Source: Silurus meridionalis
Lineage: Eukaryota > Chordata > Actinopteri > Siluriformes > Siluridae
Direction of reading: 5' to 3'
Assembly (NCBI RefSeq): GCF_014805685.1
Contig: NC_060896.1
Span: 8,159,889-8,223,888, forward strand
Length of the DNA stretch: 64,000 bases
Shown in pieces: positions 1-13,974 of this stretch. The first letter of the stretch is position 1; the number at the start of each line of letters is the position of its first letter. The position numbers were made by a program, and so were the translations under genes. The notes beneath the pieces are model-generated. The model saw only the letters and a list, made by a program, of their open reading frames with translations. It ran no database searches and was not told the DNA's origin.

Positions 1-1750
1 ATAAATTGCATGTTTCCTCCTGTAGCCAAGTCCAAGGTCAGGTGGCCGAGGATTAAGTCAGAAAGAAAAATAGAACTTGGCACGCTCATTTGCAAGCTAT
101 CTATCTTTTCACTAGGAGCGCTTAATAAGGATACAGATAGTGTGGGTGTTAAAATGGTATCCAGATGCTACAGGCAAAAAAAAGAGGGGGTGCAAGATCA
201 TCTAATAAAAATTTTGCAATAAATACATTTATGGTCATGTCATAGTTTAGTGTGTGATGGATATTGATTCGAAAACTTCTCCAGATCTTTACTTTTTTTG
301 CACATGAATTGAGCCTAAATTTATGGGCTTGAACTTGTAATTTAATTTCAAGTGTAGTTTAGTTTGGAAAAATACAAACTATTAATTGGGTTTAGTACAT
401 AACTGATTGCAAGCTCTTTGTTACTTTTTGCTTTGTCATAACCACAAGATCTTCTTGGCACTTCAGTCATACTCCAAGGTAAAATAGTCAGGCACTGCTG
501 ACATATCGAACCCCTCGCCATGAGCATGTGCCCCCATGAAGATGAGTCTTGGCAGGATGATCTACTGGATGTGTCAGCATTAAAAACATATTCATTACCA
601 GCTCGCAGCCAGACTACTGGTCTCTGTGTTATTCTATACGCCCATTACTCATTACTAAATAGCCAACACACACATGCACAATGTATAGCCTCAAGCTGAA
701 TTTCTAATAATATTAGCAAAAAAAATGTATTCTAATTTCGCCAGTCAGAACACTAGAACCGATATCCATAGAGACAGTATCATGTGATCTTTATAAATGT
801 AAGTGCATTTTAAAACAGAATTCGCAAAGTCGTGCAAAGGTCAGTCAGCAAAACAGACCTGTTCACTATGACAACAGTGTTCCTGCCTAAAGCTTCATCC
901 AGGGACCAAAAGTGTGTTATTACACTGTTTCAGCCTTCCAAGAGAAATCACAACAAAGCAGCATGTTCATGTTTAAATGAACAGCAAGTCCCTGCCAGGA
1001 CGTTTTGTTTTGCCCTCTGTAGAGAAAATGAAAACAGTGCAGATCGATGAGCTTGAGGATAAGAAGAGACAAGGGAAAAAAACACCTTTTCACGTGGAAC
1101 AAGAGAGTTTATCAATATTAAATTCTGTATTCGAGGTTCCCCGCTGCGGCACACTATGTTACACTCAAGACCACCAGGTGGTTTATTTCCTTGCAGGATG
1201 TTCCGTTTTTAGTGACACTTCCACATCAGGGCAAGACCACATGCCTGTACACGAATGGCAGCAGTAAGGCTTGCTCGAAGTTAAAACGCATGCATGTTTG
1301 GATGTGTTTAGAGGAAATGAGACACCAGCTGTTGAGCCAGGGCGGAGATGATGTGTCCGGGTCCTTCATGGTCTCTGATGAGAGGAGTGTGTCTCAGAAA
1401 GGATCAGATAACCCGGTGTGTTTAGCTTGAGCAGCTCTTTTTTGAGAAGGATAGCAGCTCTAACTGTTTATCTAGCGAGTGTGTGTTTGCATTGGACCAA
1501 GCTTCTTGTTCTTTCTCCACTGCATGCTTTCAGGCAGCTGGAGTGCTCACTGGCATTAATGGAAAATGTGCAAATAAGTTTTTTTTCTTGTTTTGTATAT
1601 TGTTTTACTTGTTTGCCTTTTTTTATATACAGAGCTGCAATGCTTTTATTTAAGATAATGAATAACTACCTGTTCCTCAACTGCCTCTAGAAATTAATAA
1701 GAGAAAAAACAATAATAAACTTTTTTTGGAAACTTCTAGCATATTACATC
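1..1750. other. Intergenic, nothing recognised
   Basis: AT-rich unique sequence. Short open frames at 830-1430 lack splice context and family resemblance. No repeat structure seen. Confidence 0.5.
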
Positions 1751-1755
1751 ATGTG

Positions 1756-1757
<2 letters not shown>

Positions 1758-1815
<58 letters not shown>
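1758..1815. repeat. (ATT)n microsatellite
   Basis: About 19 perfect ATT units by direct reading. Confidence 0.98.
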
Positions 1816-1818
<3 letters not shown>

Positions 1819-2383
1819 AACCACTCAGCAGGAACTAATGTATAATCAGAGCTGCTTAAGCAAATACAAAGTTTTATTTAATCAGATTCAGGAATTTGAG
1901 AGTGCTGTGGTATGGATATCATGTATCAACTATTTTTAAAATATCAAATCAAATTATTTTAGATTCAGTACTTATTTTTCATTTGCTATATAAAAACATA
2001 ACCAGTAACTTTACCTAACTGTTAATACTTAAAGTATCTATATACAGCATATTCAATTGTGCAATTTGTTATGACTTTGCAAGTGTTAGAACATATAAAA
2101 GCAAGTTTTTTCCACTTATGAATGAAATGAATAGACAGTATACAATTCAAGCTTCACATTTCTAAAAGAAGTCAATGGACCATTTTTATTCCCAATTCCT
2201 CTTTGGTGGATCTGAGCAATAGATGTTACAAAAAGTATAATATATAAAGTATGTTTTGTGTATTAATAGATTGATTTAGTTACAGGTCTAAGAAACTGAG
2301 TGGAACTTTTTTGCCATCCAGAAGTCTTACAGTTGAGGCTCTAGAATTATTGCATGTAAATAAATAAATGAATAAATAAGAAA

Positions 2384-2553
<170 letters not shown>

Positions 2554-3239
2554 CAAAATGAAGCTATTGTTTTACACTTTAAGCTCATTCCAAAAATGTC
2601 TTATTCAAGCTAAAAAATCTTGCATCTCCAGCAAAAAAAGTTATATTAAATTTTGAAAATGAGGTGTGAGAGTGAGCTCGGTTGTATCTCTCACCCACAG
2701 GCTATGTGAGTGTATGAAAACACACGCATGTTGCATTAAAGAGGTGCCCGCTGTCCGTGTGGTCTGTAAGACTATCCGCAGCTTCTGCAGATGTATGTGC
2801 CTCTTTCCCCTTTCACACCACTGCGGCTGAAACTCCAGCCAGCCAGACTTTCAGAAGCACTCACTCTGCTTTTATGTGCTAAACGTGCATGTGTCTAAGT
2901 GGCTGTAAAGTAGCATTTTGTCACATCTACAGTCAGGGCTTGTTGTTCCACTTGATGAGTCAGACAGACTGTTCCATACAGGATACATGAATCAATGTAA
3001 TATACAGATTTCAATTCAGTTTCTAAATCCTCATCCCATTGGATACGACTTTAGAACTTATGATTATTACTGCTTTGTGTAAAACATTGTTTTTATTGTA
3101 TTTTTACTATTTAAAATTCTTTATTTATCTATAAAAATTATATTTAAAATATGCTGCAACCCAAACAGTCAAACAACAAACAATCTAAGAATTCTAGTTA
3201 CTATTTGTTTGTTTGTTTGTTTAGTAGTATGTTTGGGTA

Positions 3240-3379
3240 TTTGTTTATTTAAAATTTATTCCAGGTATGAATAAACACAGCAACAGAGCTGAGCTGTTTT
3301 AATGACGTTTATGTCTTTAAAACAGCTCAGCTCTGTTACTGTTTTTATTCATACCTGGATTAAATTTTAAATAAAACAA
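3240..3379. repeat. Inverted repeat (hairpin 1), arms about 60 bp
   Basis: Arms 3240-3302 and 3317-3379, near-perfect, around a loop of about 14 nt. The inner core reads CAGAGCTGAGCTGTTTTAA and its reverse complement TTAAAACAGCTCAGCTCTG. Looks like a small fold-back MITE. Confidence 0.9.
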
Positions 3380-3457
3380 CAATAAAAAGGGATGTATACA
3401 GTGTGTATGTACATATACGTATGTCATATATGCACACTGTATACATCCCTTTTTATT
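3380..3457. repeat. Inverted repeat (hairpin 2), 25-bp perfect arms
   Basis: Left arm 3380-3404 (AATAAAAAGGGATGTATACA...) and right arm 3433-3457 are exact reverse complements around a spacer of about 28 nt. It abuts hairpin 1 with no gap. Confidence 0.9.
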
Positions 3458-3510
3458 TTTTTTTTTGGTCTGTATTTAAGTTTTATTAAACTTTCCAATG
3501 ATAGTTTAAA

Positions 3511-3517
3511 AAATACA

Positions 3518-3561
<44 letters not shown>

Positions 3562-3621
3562 ATATGACCAATAATAATAATAATAATAATAGTAATAATA
3601 ATAAGATAATAATAATAATAA
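3511..3621. repeat. (AAAT)n and (AAT)n microsatellites
   Basis: TAAA units 3511-3562, then imperfect AAT/AATAAT units 3569-3621. Confidence 0.95.
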
Positions 3622-3629
3622 CAACACAA

Positions 3630-6600
3630 CAATTTATGACAACTGATGGATTTAAATGGAAGTGATGCATTTACTGCAATTCACCATTGAGAAAATTCCA
3701 GGCTCCACACACTCTTGTCTGGGTGTGCAGACAGCACCGGCACTCTTTCGCAGGAAATCCTGACTGGATATCAGGATACTGTATCACGCACGAGCTCTGT
3801 CTCCCACTGCGTCTTCATTTCAACTGACATGCAGGATGTAGGCATGATTATTGCCAATCTCTTATTTTTAGTGTACCATAAGTAAGTAAACGGTGAGTTC
3901 CGCAGCTGTGGGGATAAAAATGAAGCATAAGATAAACAGTTGTTATTGCACAAAACATGAAGTTATTGTTAGTGCACAGTTAAAGAATAGTAATAACAGT
4001 GTGTAGTATGGTGACTGGTTGACTGGGAGCAGCTGAATAGAGAGGATAATTAGTCAGGGTTGAGGCCTTTCTTCAACATTGCTCAGATGAACTCTATATC
4101 ACACAGGGTTAAAGGTCGAAGGCATACACCTGGGCCTCTGGGTTAGTTTACTGTATGTAACTGTACACTGTATAACTTTACACAGACACTAAGAGAACAT
4201 GTGCAACTCCACACAGGCAGTAACTAATGCTGAGAACTGACCCCCTCCTGCATTACTGCATTACTGATATTTCATGTAAATGACAACAAATTAAATGAGT
4301 GACAATCACACCCCTAAGACTAATCATTTATACTGTCACTTTATTTATGGAATTAGTCATGACGTTATTCAAAGTTTGTTCACAACAATGTTTAATAACT
4401 GTATAGTGCCCTCCATAATTATGTGGCACCCCATCATTAAATGAAGCCCATTTTGTTGCATAAGCAGGAACTTATAACACAACTCTTTACTTCACATATC
4501 ATAGCTTATTATGAAGTTTGGGTTTAAGTGCAGTGTCGGACATGATTCAATGCCCCTGGAGCAGATAGGGTTAAGGATGTTGCCCAAGGCCCTTAAAGTA
4601 TTACTGCCCCCTCTTCACTGTCATTCATAATGTTTGCTCAGGTTGTTTTTGTAGCAAAAATGTAAAATGTTCGTTTTAATCCTAATTGTGTTTATCTCTT
4701 AATTTGTACAAATGACCTGATTTAAAATCTGGGATTCATTTTTATATTTCTTATTAATAACATTACTTTGTCAATAATTTTGCATGTACAATTTTAATTT
4801 TGAAACTATGTTGATGGACCACTAACAATGTTTTATCTCTGATATCAGAAAGCAGAATTTATAAGAGTAATACTTTTATAGTTGTTGAAGCGATTGTTGT
4901 GTCTTTACTTCTACCACAGGGAAATAGCTTTCATGACATGCCTTTCCACTTTTTCCGCTTGGTGTAGCTGATGGTGAAGCCAATGACTTGATACAGTATA
5001 ACACAACAAGGAAGTGATACTTTTAGTGTTATCGAATTTTTTGTTTTTCTGGCATATGTTCAAGTGCACTTTTTTAAATTTCTCCTCTGAGGTCCCAAAT
5101 GACTAAGTTTTACAAAAAAAAAAAAGCAGGAAAGCATGATAAATAACAGGGTGTGTGGAGGAGTGAATCTTGTTTGCTGCACTAAATTTGCACTCTGGGG
5201 CATTTAAGGTAGGTGCAAAATCCTATGCCTATGTCTATGCTAATAAAATTATTTGTGGTGTGTTTAAAGAAAACTATATAGTAGTAGTCACTATGAGTTA
5301 TATATATATATATATTTATTTATTCTTATTTATATTTATTTTTAAGGTAAAATAAGCGAAATAATATATCAGAATTTCAGTTTTTTTATTTGATGAATAT
5401 TTTTGCTGTAATATAGTTTTATATTAAATATATATTTTGTGAATCTAATACCAGTATCACAAATTCCCTTTTTAGCATACCTCAATATTCCTACTGCAGC
5501 TCTTCTTTATTGTTTTGGGTTCATGTTTGTTTTTTGTTTTTTAACTACGCCATGTGCTTTTGTATTGTTTTTGGGTCTGTTCTCCCCCCTCTTGTCATGG
5601 GTTTCCCAATCATATTTAATTGTCTTGTGGCTCAGTGTCCCTATATTATTGTTGCTGTTTTACCAGTCTTTACCCAAGACTGATCCTGGATTTTCAGAAA
5701 GAAAACCCACGTCATAAAGCACCCATGGTTGTTTTCAGAATCTACAAACCAGATGTTAAAGGCAACAGAAACAAGGGCCTGGTAAAAAAAAAAATGAATC
5801 TGCATTGTACTGAAAATGTCAACATGTTTGCATTTCTGATATACTTTTATTCCAACGGGTTTTTAGCAATTTGATCTAATCGTAGTTTCTGAAAACATTT
5901 AGTACACCATAACCCCTAATGCCCACAAGTGTTGTTCTCTATTCATACTTTGTAAATGACATGTTTTGTTTTTCTTTGCAGATCACCTGCAAGAATGCAT
6001 CCACTTACTGTGCATGCAGTCTATCAGAAAACACATGCAATATTCAGGGCCTGGGTTTGAGAATTATGTGACGTGATGAGCGACTGGCTGCTGGAGGGAA
6101 CGTGTGATGTCTTAGCTCAGTTATAGTGGCCTACAGGGAAGAGACAGGGAAAGATTCTGGATTTAGCAAATCAAAACCGCAGGAATCGTGACCTTGTGGC
6201 AACATTGCAGTAATCCAAAATCAAACATTAATTTGAGTAATCGCAGCCGATTCTTTTAACATGGATTATGGAACATGCTCTTCTGTCCACACACAGGGCT
6301 TCCTGATATACAGCCAGTGGTAATACAACTCTGACTGCTTTGGCTTAAAGTAATGGCACCACTGGAGAGAGGATTTGGCTGCCATATCCTTTCTTCTCTC
6401 AGTCTGTCTTTAACTCCTCATTCGTTACCAAAGGGGAATATGTAACACTCTACTGAACAATTCCCACGGATCGAATATAACAGCTTTTTCCTCGGAAATA
6501 CATCTTTTCCTTACCTTATCCTGTGGAATTTAAATTGGCTTCAATTTCCACGTCTCGTTCACACGCTGACATGGGAGGAGAGATGCAATACAAAGAGGGA

Positions 6601-7170
6601 TGATGATAATCATATCCACTGATTGTTTTCAGCCGAAGCAACCATGCAAGGCAGATCAGCTAATGTTTTATGTTTTATGATACCAGCATTCATCCCTGAG
6701 GTGTTTTGTTGAGGGTATTGAGTGGGGGAAGAAAGGTCTGGCCCTTCAGCAGCTGTATCCTTCATGCTTTCTGGAGTATGAAATGACTCTGTCATATTGG
6801 TGTTGAATCCATGCAGTGAAAAACAAAGGCGGAGGACAGCGCTAAGGGCTTTGCCTGCAGCCATCAGCTTTTTTGGCTTTAGTTAAAGGAGGGAGAGGTT
6901 GGGTGCTCTCGGCTGAAGGATAATGTCTTTATTCTTCATTACCCTGCATCTGGTGCATCAGTGGCGTCCAAATCTCTTCTGGATTCTCTGCATTCTGCTG
7001 TCACAGCAAACACAACCATAAAAGCTCATACAGCTAAATGGGGATAAGCCATAGTTAACACACTGCAAGGTTGTGCACAGCGTGTTTGGATAAAGTTTTT
7101 TTAGCATTTAAAGTGCTTTTATTAAAAAAATATTAATGCTGATCTGAAAAATTATAAAAATACATAAAAA
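3630..7170. other. Intergenic; possible unique regulatory-type block at 5.98-6.99 kb
   Basis: No gene. 4515-4615 has a degenerate SINE-like piece (CCCCTGGAGCAGATAGGGTT followed by a CCCAAGGCCCTTAA-type motif). 5980-6990 is less AT-rich and free of repeats, which could be conserved non-coding DNA; alignment would be needed. Confidence 0.4.
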
Positions 7171-7179
7171 TATACTATA

Positions 7180-7560
7180 TAGACAAACGTTTTGGACACC
7201 TGACCATAAGATTTGCATGGTGTTTTTGAACATCCCAATAGACATTTAGTCCTTATTTGCTGCTATAATAACCTTCGCTCTTCTGGGAAGATGTTCCACT
7301 AGATTTTGGAGTGTACTTGTGGAGATTTGTGCTCATTTCACCATAAGTGCTTTAGTAAAGGGTGTAGGGTGTAGGGTGATGAGGCTTGGGGTGCTGTCAG
7401 CGTTTCAATTCATCTGTTTAACAGGCCACTCACGAACTTCCACACCAAACTATTTGCATAGTGCCACTGTCATGCTAGATCAGGTTTGGCTCTCCTCGAT
7501 CGATTGAATGGAAAATGTAATGGTACTGCATACAGAGACATTCTAAACAAATGTGTGGCT
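7180..7560 (-). mobile_element. Tc1/mariner-like relic, degenerate
   Basis: The opening ACGTTTTGGACACCTGACCATA resembles the subterminal sequence of fish Tc1-like elements (ATAGTTTTGGACACCTGACCA type). Then come the common ...GATGTTCCACTAGATTTTGGAG and ...CAGGCCACTCACGAACTTCC blocks, which encode transposase on the opposite strand. Many stops; dead copy. Confidence 0.7.
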
Positions 7561-7799
7561 TAAATTTATTGTAACAGTTTGGTTTACAATAAAGCTATTG
7601 GTGCTGAATGCAATTATTGGACATAATCGTCATTGCTTTTACTACAGTCCTCATATTTCACTGTTTGAATGAGATGTAGAAACATGCTAATACAAAAAAA
7701 AAAAATCCGCCAACCTCAGTCACACTGAGTCACATAAAAAGTCACATAAAACTTTTTTCAGTTTTTTATTACATTTTTTTCTAATGTGGTATTGTTTTC

Positions 7800-8360
7800 T
7801 GTTATTGTTGTGTTGTGTTGTTTTCTATTCTATTCTGCTTTCTGCTGTTAAATATTTGTTTCAATGATGTTCTTTCCTGATCTGTTCAGGGATGCATTTT
7901 ACTTTATTCTATTCTTTTTTATTTTATTTATTAGAACATTCTACTTGACTGGTATCTGTTTTGTTCTGCTCTGTTTTTCCTTTAATATTTGTACTATTCT
8001 GCTTGGTTCTGTTCTTTTCTATCCATGTTCTCTTTTCCAATCAATAAAGTTTGTGGTTTCTATTATGTTTTAGTCACTTCTATTCTATTGTTTTCTATTC
8101 TATTCTATTCTTTTCTATTCCATTCTATTCTAGGATTTAATTCTAAATTCACTCAACTTCACTTTCCAGTCTGTTTAATTCTATTCCAATCCATTCTATT
8201 TTGTTTGGCACTCTTCTTTTTAATTCTAATACATTGTAGTCTCTTCTGATTGGTTCATGTGATCTGGTGTCTTGGGTTGTATACTCTTGATCTGTTCACA
8301 GTATATACTGTTCTGTTCTTTTCTGTTTTTAGGCATTCTATTCAATTCTATTCTATTCTG
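7800..8360. repeat. Degenerate (TTCTA)n pentanucleotide-rich tract
   Basis: Repeated TTCTATTCTATTC and variants, densest at 8085-8140 and 8335-8360. Open frames here are low-complexity only. Confidence 0.8.
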
Positions 8361-8663
8361 ATCTGTTTTCTATCTATCTATTTTAATCACTTGTGTTGGA
8401 GTCTCTTGGCAATGTAAATATTCTCTACATTCTTTCAGTGTATCTTTTACAGTACTAGTTAACATGTTGTTCTTGGTAAGTTAACATGTTGTCCTTTTGC
8501 ATGCTAGGTTCTCTGTGTGATATCTGGATCCTGTGCAGTTTAGGTACTAAGGACGAACACACCAAGTGCTGAATAATGGCACTTCAAACGAACCGCCATC
8601 TGTTTCAGATTATTGAGCCCAAAGCAGTCTGCACACTCCAATATAACCAGACGGAGCAGGTAC

Positions 8664-8666
<3 letters not shown>

Positions 8667-8737
<71 letters not shown>
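8667..8737. repeat. (AC)n microsatellite
   Basis: About 35 uninterrupted AC units. Confidence 0.98.
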
Positions 8738-8739
<2 letters not shown>

Positions 8740-9557
8740 TGCCATCATCAATCACTAAACTGATTTCATGTGTACAATGGAGTACAATACAGTTATGCAT
8801 GCTTTTCAGTGATATTATTGTCTAAATTCTGTATTGTGTGACTTTAGTTCTGCTTTTAATGGAGTATCATTCGTTTATTTCACCACCATACATTCCTGGG
8901 CTTTTTCAAAGGTAATGTACATTTCCATAGATATTTGTATGAGTTATAAAGCAACAAGGTCTTGGACTCATCATTTATGTCCAGAAAAATTTATCTCAGT
9001 AGTTTTGTAGGAGATCGAATTTAGAGGTCGGATTGAAAGTATACAATAAAATATATATTGAGATAAAAACGTTTATGTTTGATGATGATAATAATGATGA
9101 TGGTTATTATTATTATTTGTAGTAATAATAGCAGTAGTAGTAGTAGTAGTAGTAGTAATACATTATAATATATTCATTCAAAACTTATTTTATATGTTAA
9201 TTTATTTTCTGACTTATTTGATTTGTTACTATATTATACAAATGAATGATAATTATGCACTTTTTGTCCTACTATCTTGGGGAAAAAAATAATTTGAACA
9301 TCATTAGTAGTAGCTGGTTTAATGCCATCTGCTGTAGCAACTCATAAATGATGCATTTTGAAAAATGAAAACATCTGCTTGTTTTTAGATTTGCATTAGT
9401 GGTGACAAATTACCTGCTCCCATGTGTCCTGAGTGTGTAAAATAAATAAATAATTCAAAGATACCACCTGATTTTATTTTCTAAACAGCGTGAGCATTGC
9501 TGATTGCATCAATTAGACTTCTCATATAAAAGCCATATGGTCTATACCACGTTTTTA

Positions 9558-10622
9558 CACTGCAAAAACTCCACATCTAGTCAAGACTTACAATCTTATT
9601 TCTAGCCATACAAATCTTAATGGCCTAATTTTAAGAATAAAACACTATGCAAGAGCAGATTGTGTAAGATTATTGTTTGTTTTAAGAGTATTTTTTTCTT
9701 GCTTAGTAAGGTAAGCTTAAAGTTCTTTATTTTACCTGCAAATCAAGTTTAATTACCATTAGAGACATCAATAAAATACTTTTTTAGCTGTAATAACTAC
9801 CTAGTAAAAAATGCTCAATAATCTCACTTTGGACTTTTTCATCAGTATTTTTATATATTTAAATTTTTTTCAAATGCTTGTTGTGTGTCAGCACCAACAC
9901 ATTTATTTACAACCTAATAAGAAATTATAAAAGTATGCAGTATTAAGTCCCAACACTCTTTTCAAACATTATCCAGTATAGTTATTATTCTTTGGAACTT
10001 TGTACTTTATACAAAGTACTTATGGCTTTTTAGTAAGCTGTTCTGTTTGATTTCAGTTTTTCACTTTTAGTGTTCAGTAATGTCAAAATACATCCAATAA
10101 TGTATTGTGTTGCAATACTTTAAGTATTTTAAGAAGCAGCAAATAATGATCTTGCTTTGTTTTTGCATGGTAACTACTGTGTGTTACAAGATAATCTTCA
10201 TTTTAATAAATAATTTTTGACAATATGCATTTATGCTTATTGAATTTAATATTAATCTTGTTTTATGTTTAAATGCTTTGTCTCATTTTAAGACAGAATA
10301 TATAATGTCAATTCTTAAATTAGGAAAAATTCTTGTTTAGTAGCTCACACAAATCAAGAAAAGCAAACTGTTTGGAAAATAATTAGCAAGCTAATTTTAA
10401 GTTAATTTGACTAAATTGACTGGTTGGAAAAATAGTTTTAATGCTTAATTTAAAGATTTTTATATTCTGTTCTAAAGATTGGATATATTTTCCTCTCTCA
10501 CAAAATCTTATCAAATTATTTTACTGCACTGGCAGATAATGTGACTGGTTTCTAGTTTGTATTTTCTTAAATCATGCATTTATTTCTTATATTTATATAG
10601 TTTTTTGGGTTTTTTTGCAGTG
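9558..10622. mobile_element. Non-autonomous DNA transposon (hAT-like MITE), about 1.07 kb
   Basis: Ends are CACTGCAAAAAC and its inverse GTTTTTTTGCAGTG. Terminal CACTGCAAAAA with an AT-rich interior rich in AAGATT/TTAAG motifs is a common fish MITE type. No transposase frame inside. Target-site duplication not clear. Confidence 0.6.
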
Positions 10623-12110
10623 TGAAATAGCTAATTTCCTCAATTCAAATGCTGAATTGATATATGATCAAAAAGACATCAGTTATTACAGCAAAAGATG
10701 ATTAAGCTGAGAAATAATTAAGTGAAGGACATACAGAAAGTGCATGTCAGTTTATTGACACTTAAAGACAAGCCTGAAACACAAACAACAGGCGCCACTA
10801 ATTCAGAGGAATATTCTTTCATGGACTTCAGTAGTGGCAATGACACGTTCATTTACATGATAAAAGACACACGCAGAAACATTTTCTCTCTAAGTGTTCT
10901 GAAATGGACTTGCACTGGCAAGCGATCAATAGAGCAACCAAAACAAAGTCATCTGTGACAGCAGAAAGCTGGAGTTTTGGACATCGACCCAGTTAAAGCC
11001 CAGTGAGAGTCCAGCGGCCTCTTTGAGTTCAACTATAAAAGTTACAACATGCCTGCAGGCAATTCATCCCCTAACCAAAAGACCCACACACTACACTCTC
11101 TAATAAAAGAAACACGTTTTTAGTCCAGTTGTTTCACAGTTGGAAATGCCCTTATTGGAGAAGCTGCAACTATGAAACATGGAATTTTCATCTTTCCCAT
11201 TACTTTTGTTTGTTTTGCTTATAATAACTGATGAATCAGTATAGACCTCATATATCTTCAGTTCGGGATTTTACAGTAGGCCAGAAGTCACTTTTGTCTA
11301 AGTGCATGCTATCTGCATTAGCTTTAAGACTATTATTTGGGTTTTATTGACTGAGTTGGAAGCTGTACTGTTTTTCAGAAAGAACAGTAGAAAGTTGTTA
11401 GCAAAGACTTAAAATATAACCAGACAATTCTATAATTGAAAGCTGGATAGCCATAATTCATCAGTGCTGATTATTTTGATGATATTCTATGAAGCTGGTG
11501 CAGAATAAAGGCTGATTGTGTGCAGTCTCATGGCAGAGTCCCAGCAGGGAACATTCACCTGAACAAAGGCTTTTTCAGCATTCATTACTGTTTATTCAGC
11601 TGAGTTAATTCTCATATTCAACACAATAACAATGTACAACACACAACAACTTGAGAGGAACACAGTGAAGCGCTCCACATCAAACAGAGATATAAAGTAA
11701 AATAGTAAAAGCACACTCACATATCTGTATTCAAGTATGTGATTAGATATTCAACTGTGCTTTTAACAGAAATATAAAAATATCTAAAGCATCTAATTTT
11801 TTCCATGGAAAAGAGGAAGTGTTTTGTCTAGAATTTACATGCATTGATTTGATATATTGATATATTGATTTAATATATATTTATTTTAAGCGATACGCCA
11901 ACTCTCAAGCTAACGTGTAATTTTACATTTCAATAAAAATTCTGATATGAACATCACCTATGTGTAGGGGAAGTGTAATGGCAGGCAGTGAAATCATCAA
12001 CCTACATTTTGATATTTCTTCTCATGGGACAAAACTATTCAAATTGAACTTGGATATATTTTAGAGTAGTCAATGTGTGATATGTACAGCAGTACATATT
12101 TACTGTCCTT
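10623..12110. other. Intergenic, nothing recognised
   Basis: AT-rich sequence with a 78-codon open frame at 10722-10958 that has no family resemblance or splice context. Confidence 0.4.
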
Positions 12111-12115
12111 TAAAA

Positions 12116-12840
12116 ATAACTGAGTACACCCTAAGTGAACATGTCAAAACTGTGTACAAAGTGTCAATATTTTGTGTGAGCACCATTGTTATCTAGCACT
12201 GCCATAATCTTCCTGGGCATGGAATTCATTAGAGCTGCATAATGACAAAACGGAGCTGATGGATGTACTTGGTACTTCTTCCAGTTGGCCCACTTCTCCC
12301 AAGGCCCAGTTTCTAAAGGGTGGGCATCATGTACTGTTTCAGAAATTCCCAGTACATTTTGGAATTCATGTTTCCCTAAATGAACAACAGCTCCTCAGTA
12401 CCAGAACCACTCATGCAGCCCCAGACCATGCTGCTACCACCACCTTGCTTGACTGTAGACAAGACAATTTCTACACTCCTCACCACAGCATCGCATACTG
12501 GACACCATCTAGACCATAGGACATGGTTTCAGTAATTCATGCTCTTGGACAGGTTGTCTTCAGCAAACTGTTTGCAGGCTTTCTTGTGAGTCAGCTTCTG
12601 AAGAGGCTTCCTTCTGGGATGACGACCATGCAAACAAACTTGTTGCAGTGTGTGCCATATGGTCTGAGCACTGACAAGCGGACCTTTCACTCTTGCAACC
12701 TGTTTTTTGAAACCAGCTCCTGCACCTGATGCACCGCTGGTGCTTTTACACCTGACACAAGGACTCAACTTTTTTCATCGATCTTTGCGAAGCCTGTTCC
12801 AAGTCCAACCGATGTCACTGGACTGGCAGGACTGCACACT
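12116..12840 (-). mobile_element. Tc1-like transposon relic with transposase on the minus strand
   Basis: Starts with a GAGTACACCC-type end and GTGTCAATATTTTGTGTGAGC, typical of a widespread fish Tc1 family. Minus strand 12529-12768 reads KGPLVSAQTIWHTLQQVCLH and RRKPLQKLTHKKACKQFAED, the Tc1 transposase middle region ahead of the catalytic core. Frame breaks and missing 3' part make it inactive. Confidence 0.85.
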
Positions 12841-13080
12841 GAGGTGAGCAGGTCATGGAATAACTCTCTTTAATGTTGTAGGGCTAAAGTAGTGAGGTTG
12901 TGGAACAATGCACCGGGTTGAAGAGACGCAGGCTGGCCATCTCTCCCCATGTGCTGCATCCTCCCATAAGGCCCCGGTCCTGCCCACTAATGCCGAGGTA
13001 GTCCTCGGAGGCTGCCTGCACACCATGGCTGTGTTACAGGATTAAAGAGCTGTGGCGTGCAACAGACCTGGCTCTCAAGT

Positions 13081-13970
13081 CAAGTCAAGAGGCTTTTATT
13101 GTCATTTCTACTATACACAGTGGTACACAGTACACAGTAAAAATGAGACAACGTTTCTCCAGAACCCTGGTGCTACACTAAACAACAAACAACAAAACAA
13201 CATTAAGCTAAAACACAAGTTACATAAAGTGCATCGAGTGCAACCTGGTGCAAACAGTGCAGACAGACAGTGCAGACAGACGACACAAGACAAGACACAA
13301 AACCTTATATAGCGCCGACCAGTAAACCTACTGTATACTAGATTATACAGTACTGTACAAGAAAACTGTAAAAACTATACAAAAATATAAACTATATCCC
13401 AGAAGTGAGTGTAAACAGTGTAGTGCAAAAAATACAGCAGCAGTCGAAGGTGCAAAACAGCATGTAAACAGTATAATACAATGAAAATCATAAATGTGCA
13501 AGAACAGCAGTTGAGAGTGGTACTGTTAAGAATAATAAATAATAAATAAATGAATGGTGGTGGAATGGATTGAGATGAGTGATGAGTGTGTGTTAGGTGT
13601 TAAGTCCAGGAAAAATGTTTTCAGTTCGTTACACACATTTGAGTGAGTGTGTGTGTGAGAGTTCCGTTTCAGTTCTGTGTGTTGAGAAGCCTGATGGCTT
13701 GTGGGAAGAAACTGTTGCACAGTCTTGTTGTGGCGGCCCGAATGCTTCGGAACCGTTTTCCTGATGGTAGAAGTGTAAAAAGTGTGTGTGATGGGTGTGT
13801 GTGGTCGTCCACAATGCTGTGTGCTTTGCGGATGCAGCGTGTAGTGTAAATGTCCATGATAGAGGGGAGAGAGATTCCGATGATCTTCTCAGCCGTCCTC
13901 ACTATCCTCTGTAGGGACTTGCGGTCCGAGACGGTGCAGAGTCTCAGAGCCACAAAGGAGACCGCTAGTG
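13081..13970 (-). mobile_element. L2/CR1-like LINE 3' end (C-terminal ORF2 plus 3' UTR)
   Basis: Minus strand 13669-13950 reads SDRKSLQRIVRTAEKIIGIS, THPSHTLFTLLPSGKRFRSI and NSFFPQAIRLLN, the conserved C-terminal tail after the reverse transcriptase in teleost L2/CR1-type LINEs. The rest down to 13081 would be 3' UTR, ending in CTTTTATTGTCATTTC-type sequence common at such ends. 5'-truncated; the frame runs on past the LINE into adjoining DIRS sequence read backwards. Confidence 0.75.
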
Positions 13971-13974
13971 CCAT

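Noticed and set aside
832..1430. Cluster of overlapping short plus-strand frames as an exon
   Set aside because: No consistent splice sites, no domain, and frames overlap one another as expected by chance.
8540..8825. His/Thr and Cys/Val repeat open frames
   Set aside because: Translation of an (AC)n microsatellite; the same applies at 17556-17792, 20162-20428, 37801-38071 and 40722-41014.
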